Assembly: GCA_017441965.1 (NCBI GenBank) | Contig: JAFSBF010000061.1 | Location: 1 to 7,744, forward strand | Length of the DNA: 7,744 bases | Reading direction: 5' to 3' | Source of the DNA: Clostridia bacterium | Lineage (GTDB): Bacteria; Bacillota; Clostridia; UMGS1883 | Part shown: positions 6,689-7,744 of the stretch, in pieces | How the letters are laid out: each line of letters begins with the position of its first letter | Numbering within the stretch: position 1 is the first letter of the stretch | The notes under the pieces: generated by a model | The model's input: the letters and a program-made list of their open reading frames with translations, nothing else | Databases searched by the model: none | Told to the model about the DNA's origin: nothing | Made by a program: the position numbers and the translations under genes

Positions 6689-6717
6689 AGTATAGCATAA
6701 TATAAAAAGTATTTCAA
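6689..6717 (-). promoter_or_regulatory. Promoter of the DUF1385-prmC operon
   Basis: On the minus strand, TTGAAA (6717-6712) is separated by 17 bases from TATACT (6694-6689), and a TG precedes the -10 (TGCTATACT). This is a near-consensus sigma-A promoter about 32 bases ahead of the start codon. Its -35 lies 46 bases from the -35 of the divergent LysR promoter. Confidence 0.8.
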
Positions 6718-6763
6718 TAGTTTAAAGAATGAAAAAACCGCCATTTTCGTTGTTGAGAAAATA

Positions 6764-6792
6764 TTGACATCTAAATCATAAACTGATATTAT
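6764..6792 (+). promoter_or_regulatory. Promoter of the LysR-type regulator gene
   Basis: TTGACA (6764-6769) and TATTAT (6787-6792) are spaced by 17 bases. The transcript would begin near 6799, leaving a leader of about 25 bases that carries the ribosome site. Confidence 0.75.
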
Positions 6793-6798
6793 AATATC
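6785..6798. promoter_or_regulatory. Perfect 14-base palindrome over the LysR -10 region, candidate operator
   Basis: GATATTATAATATC is a perfect dyad covering the -10 hexamer and the bases to the presumed transcript start. An ATC-N7-GAT arrangement (6775-6787) overlaps its left side. LysR-type regulators often bind AT-rich dyads at their own divergent promoter, so autoregulation is plausible. All bases except the outer G/C are A or T, so chance occurrence is not excluded. Confidence 0.4.
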
Positions 6799-6823
6799 GA
6801 AAAAAAGAGGGCAGGTGCTTTTT

Positions 6824-7744
6824 ATGAATATATTACACATGAAATATGCAGTTGAGGTTGCAAAGGTAGGTTCTCTTAACAAAGCATCAGAGTCTTTGCT
6901 GATTGCTGTGCCTAATATCAGCCGTTCAATAAAAGAGCTTGAATTTGATTTGGGCATAACTATTTTTGACAGAACAACGAAGGGTATGTGCCTTACTACT
7001 GAAGGTGAAGAATTTATGAATTTTGCCAAAGGAATACTTGCCCAGATTGAATCTGTTGAAAAGTATTATAAAGACGGTGCGCCAAACAGACAAAGATTTT
7101 CTATTTCCGTTCCACGTGCCTGCTATATATCAGAAGCATTTGCTGAATTTTCAAAAACACTGACAAAGGACAGTGCCGAAATTTTTTATAAGGAAACAAA
7201 TTCTCAGAGGACAATTCATAATATGATTAACCACGATTATAAGCTTGGAATTATCAGGTATGCTGAAAATTATGATAAATATTTTAAGGCTATGCTTGAT
7301 GAAAAAGGTTTCGAATATGAGCTTGTAACGGAGTTTAGCTATTCTTTGATAATGAGTGAGGATAACCCTCTTTCAAAGAAAGAAGAAATTACCTTTGATG
7401 ATTTAACTGATTATATAGAAATAGCCCACGCAGATCCGTTTGTTCCTTCTATGCCTTTGTCAAAAGTTGTTAAGGAGGAATTGCCGGATAATATCGACAG
7501 AAGAATATATATTTTTGAGAGGGCAAGTCAGTTTGATTTGCTTAGTAAAAATCCTGAAACTTTTATGTGGGTATCTCCTGCACCTGAGAGCCTTCTTAAA
7601 AGGTATAATCTTGTACAGAAAAAATGTGTGGAAAATAAAAAAATTTACAAAGATGTTTTAATCTACAAAAAGGGATACAAGCTCAGTGAAATTGACCAGA
7701 GATTTATAACACAGCTATGTAATTCCAAAAGAAAAATGTTTAAT
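6824..7744 (+). CDS. LysR-family transcriptional regulator, 3' end beyond window
   Basis: The frame is open from ATG 6824 to the last base, 307 codons without a stop, so the gene is nearly complete (family members are about 290-330 residues). Residues 3-62 form the LysR winged helix-turn-helix: HMKYAVEVAKVGSLNKASESL, VPNISRSIKELEFDLG, then ITIFDRTTKGMCLTTEGEEF. A helical linker (about 63-88) leads to an effector-binding domain from about residue 91 (FSISVPRACYISEAFAEF). The effector domain is divergent and gives no ligand. AGGTG (6813-6817) at six bases, backed by AGAGGG, supports the start. It is divergent from DUF1385-prmC with 166 bases between start codons, the classical layout for a LysR regulator and its target, although prmC is a core gene and may not be the real target. 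The HTH call is secure; function is unknown. Confidence 0.92.
   Translation, partial: MNILHMKYAVEVAKVGSLNKASESLLIAVPNISRSIKELEFDLGITIFDRTTKGMCLTTEGEEFMNFAKGILAQIESVEKYYKDGAPNRQRFSISVPRACYISEAFAEFSKTLTKDSAEIFYKETNSQRTIHNMINHDYKLGIIRYAENYDKYFKAMLDEKGFEYELVTEFSYSLIMSEDNPLSKKEEITFDDLTDYIEIAHADPFVPSMPLSKVVKEELPDNIDRRIYIFERASQFDLLSKNPETFMWVSPAPESLLKRYNLVQKKCVENKKIYKDVLIYKKGYKLSEIDQRFITQLCNSKRKMFN

Noticed and set aside
6790..6795. TATAAT as alternative -10 for the LysR gene
   Set aside because: It is 20 bases from TTGACA; TATTAT at 6787 gives the standard 17.
6661..7029. Minus-strand open frame of 122 codons upstream of the DUF1385 gene
   Set aside because: It is antisense to the LysR helix-turn-helix region and crosses both divergent promoters; the plus-strand LysR frame explains the sequence.
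7440..7661. Plus-strand open frame of 73 codons near the right edge
   Set aside because: It is in another frame inside the LysR effector domain, with no ribosome site.

Overview
The window reads as the chromosome of a low-GC, endospore-lineage Firmicute, most likely a gut-type clostridium (Oscillospiraceae/Ruminococcaceae or a close relative). The basis is the AT-rich codon use, GGAGG-type ribosome sites, a type III glutamine synthetase, a SpoIIM-like membrane protein directly ahead of a XerD-like recombinase, and a DUF1385 (YqhQ-type) gene overlapping prmC. It looks like ordinary core chromosome; no insertion sequence, prophage, CRISPR array, tRNA or rRNA was seen.

Left part, plus strand (20-2243): a HAD-superfamily phosphatase, a five-helix SpoIIM-like membrane protein that probably starts at TTG 710, and a XerD-family tyrosine recombinase. 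The recombinase keeps the XerD fold and gene neighbourhood, but three of the six catalytic positions are substituted. Just upstream of it lies a shortened sequence resembling the Firmicute dif site.

Centre, plus strand (2249-4691): a strong promoter (TTGACA-N17-TATATT), a short leader that folds into a hairpin at its extreme 5' end, and glnN (type III glutamine synthetase, 697 codons). A perfect 11-bp hairpin follows. Its 3' arm contains the Shine-Dalgarno sequence of a 66-codon small protein gene, so hairpin and translation of that gene should be mutually exclusive. The next 227 bases (4692-4918) hold no gene but are rich in structure: an extended -10 promoter-like sequence, two hairpins with a T-run (possible small RNA), and a terminator facing the other way for prmC.

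Right part: a minus-strand operon of a DUF1385 membrane protein followed by prmC (release-factor glutamine methyltransferase), with a 7-base overlap and a good promoter at 6689-6717. Divergent from it, on the plus strand from 6824, is a LysR-type regulator whose reading frame stays open to the window edge at 307 codons. Its promoter (TTGACA-N17-TATTAT) has a perfect 14-base palindrome over the -10 region, a candidate autoregulatory operator that could also affect the divergent operon.

The most noteworthy signals are the degenerate XerD active site together with the truncated dif-like sequence upstream, the hairpin-gated small protein gene behind glnN, and the structured intergenic stretch 4692-4918.
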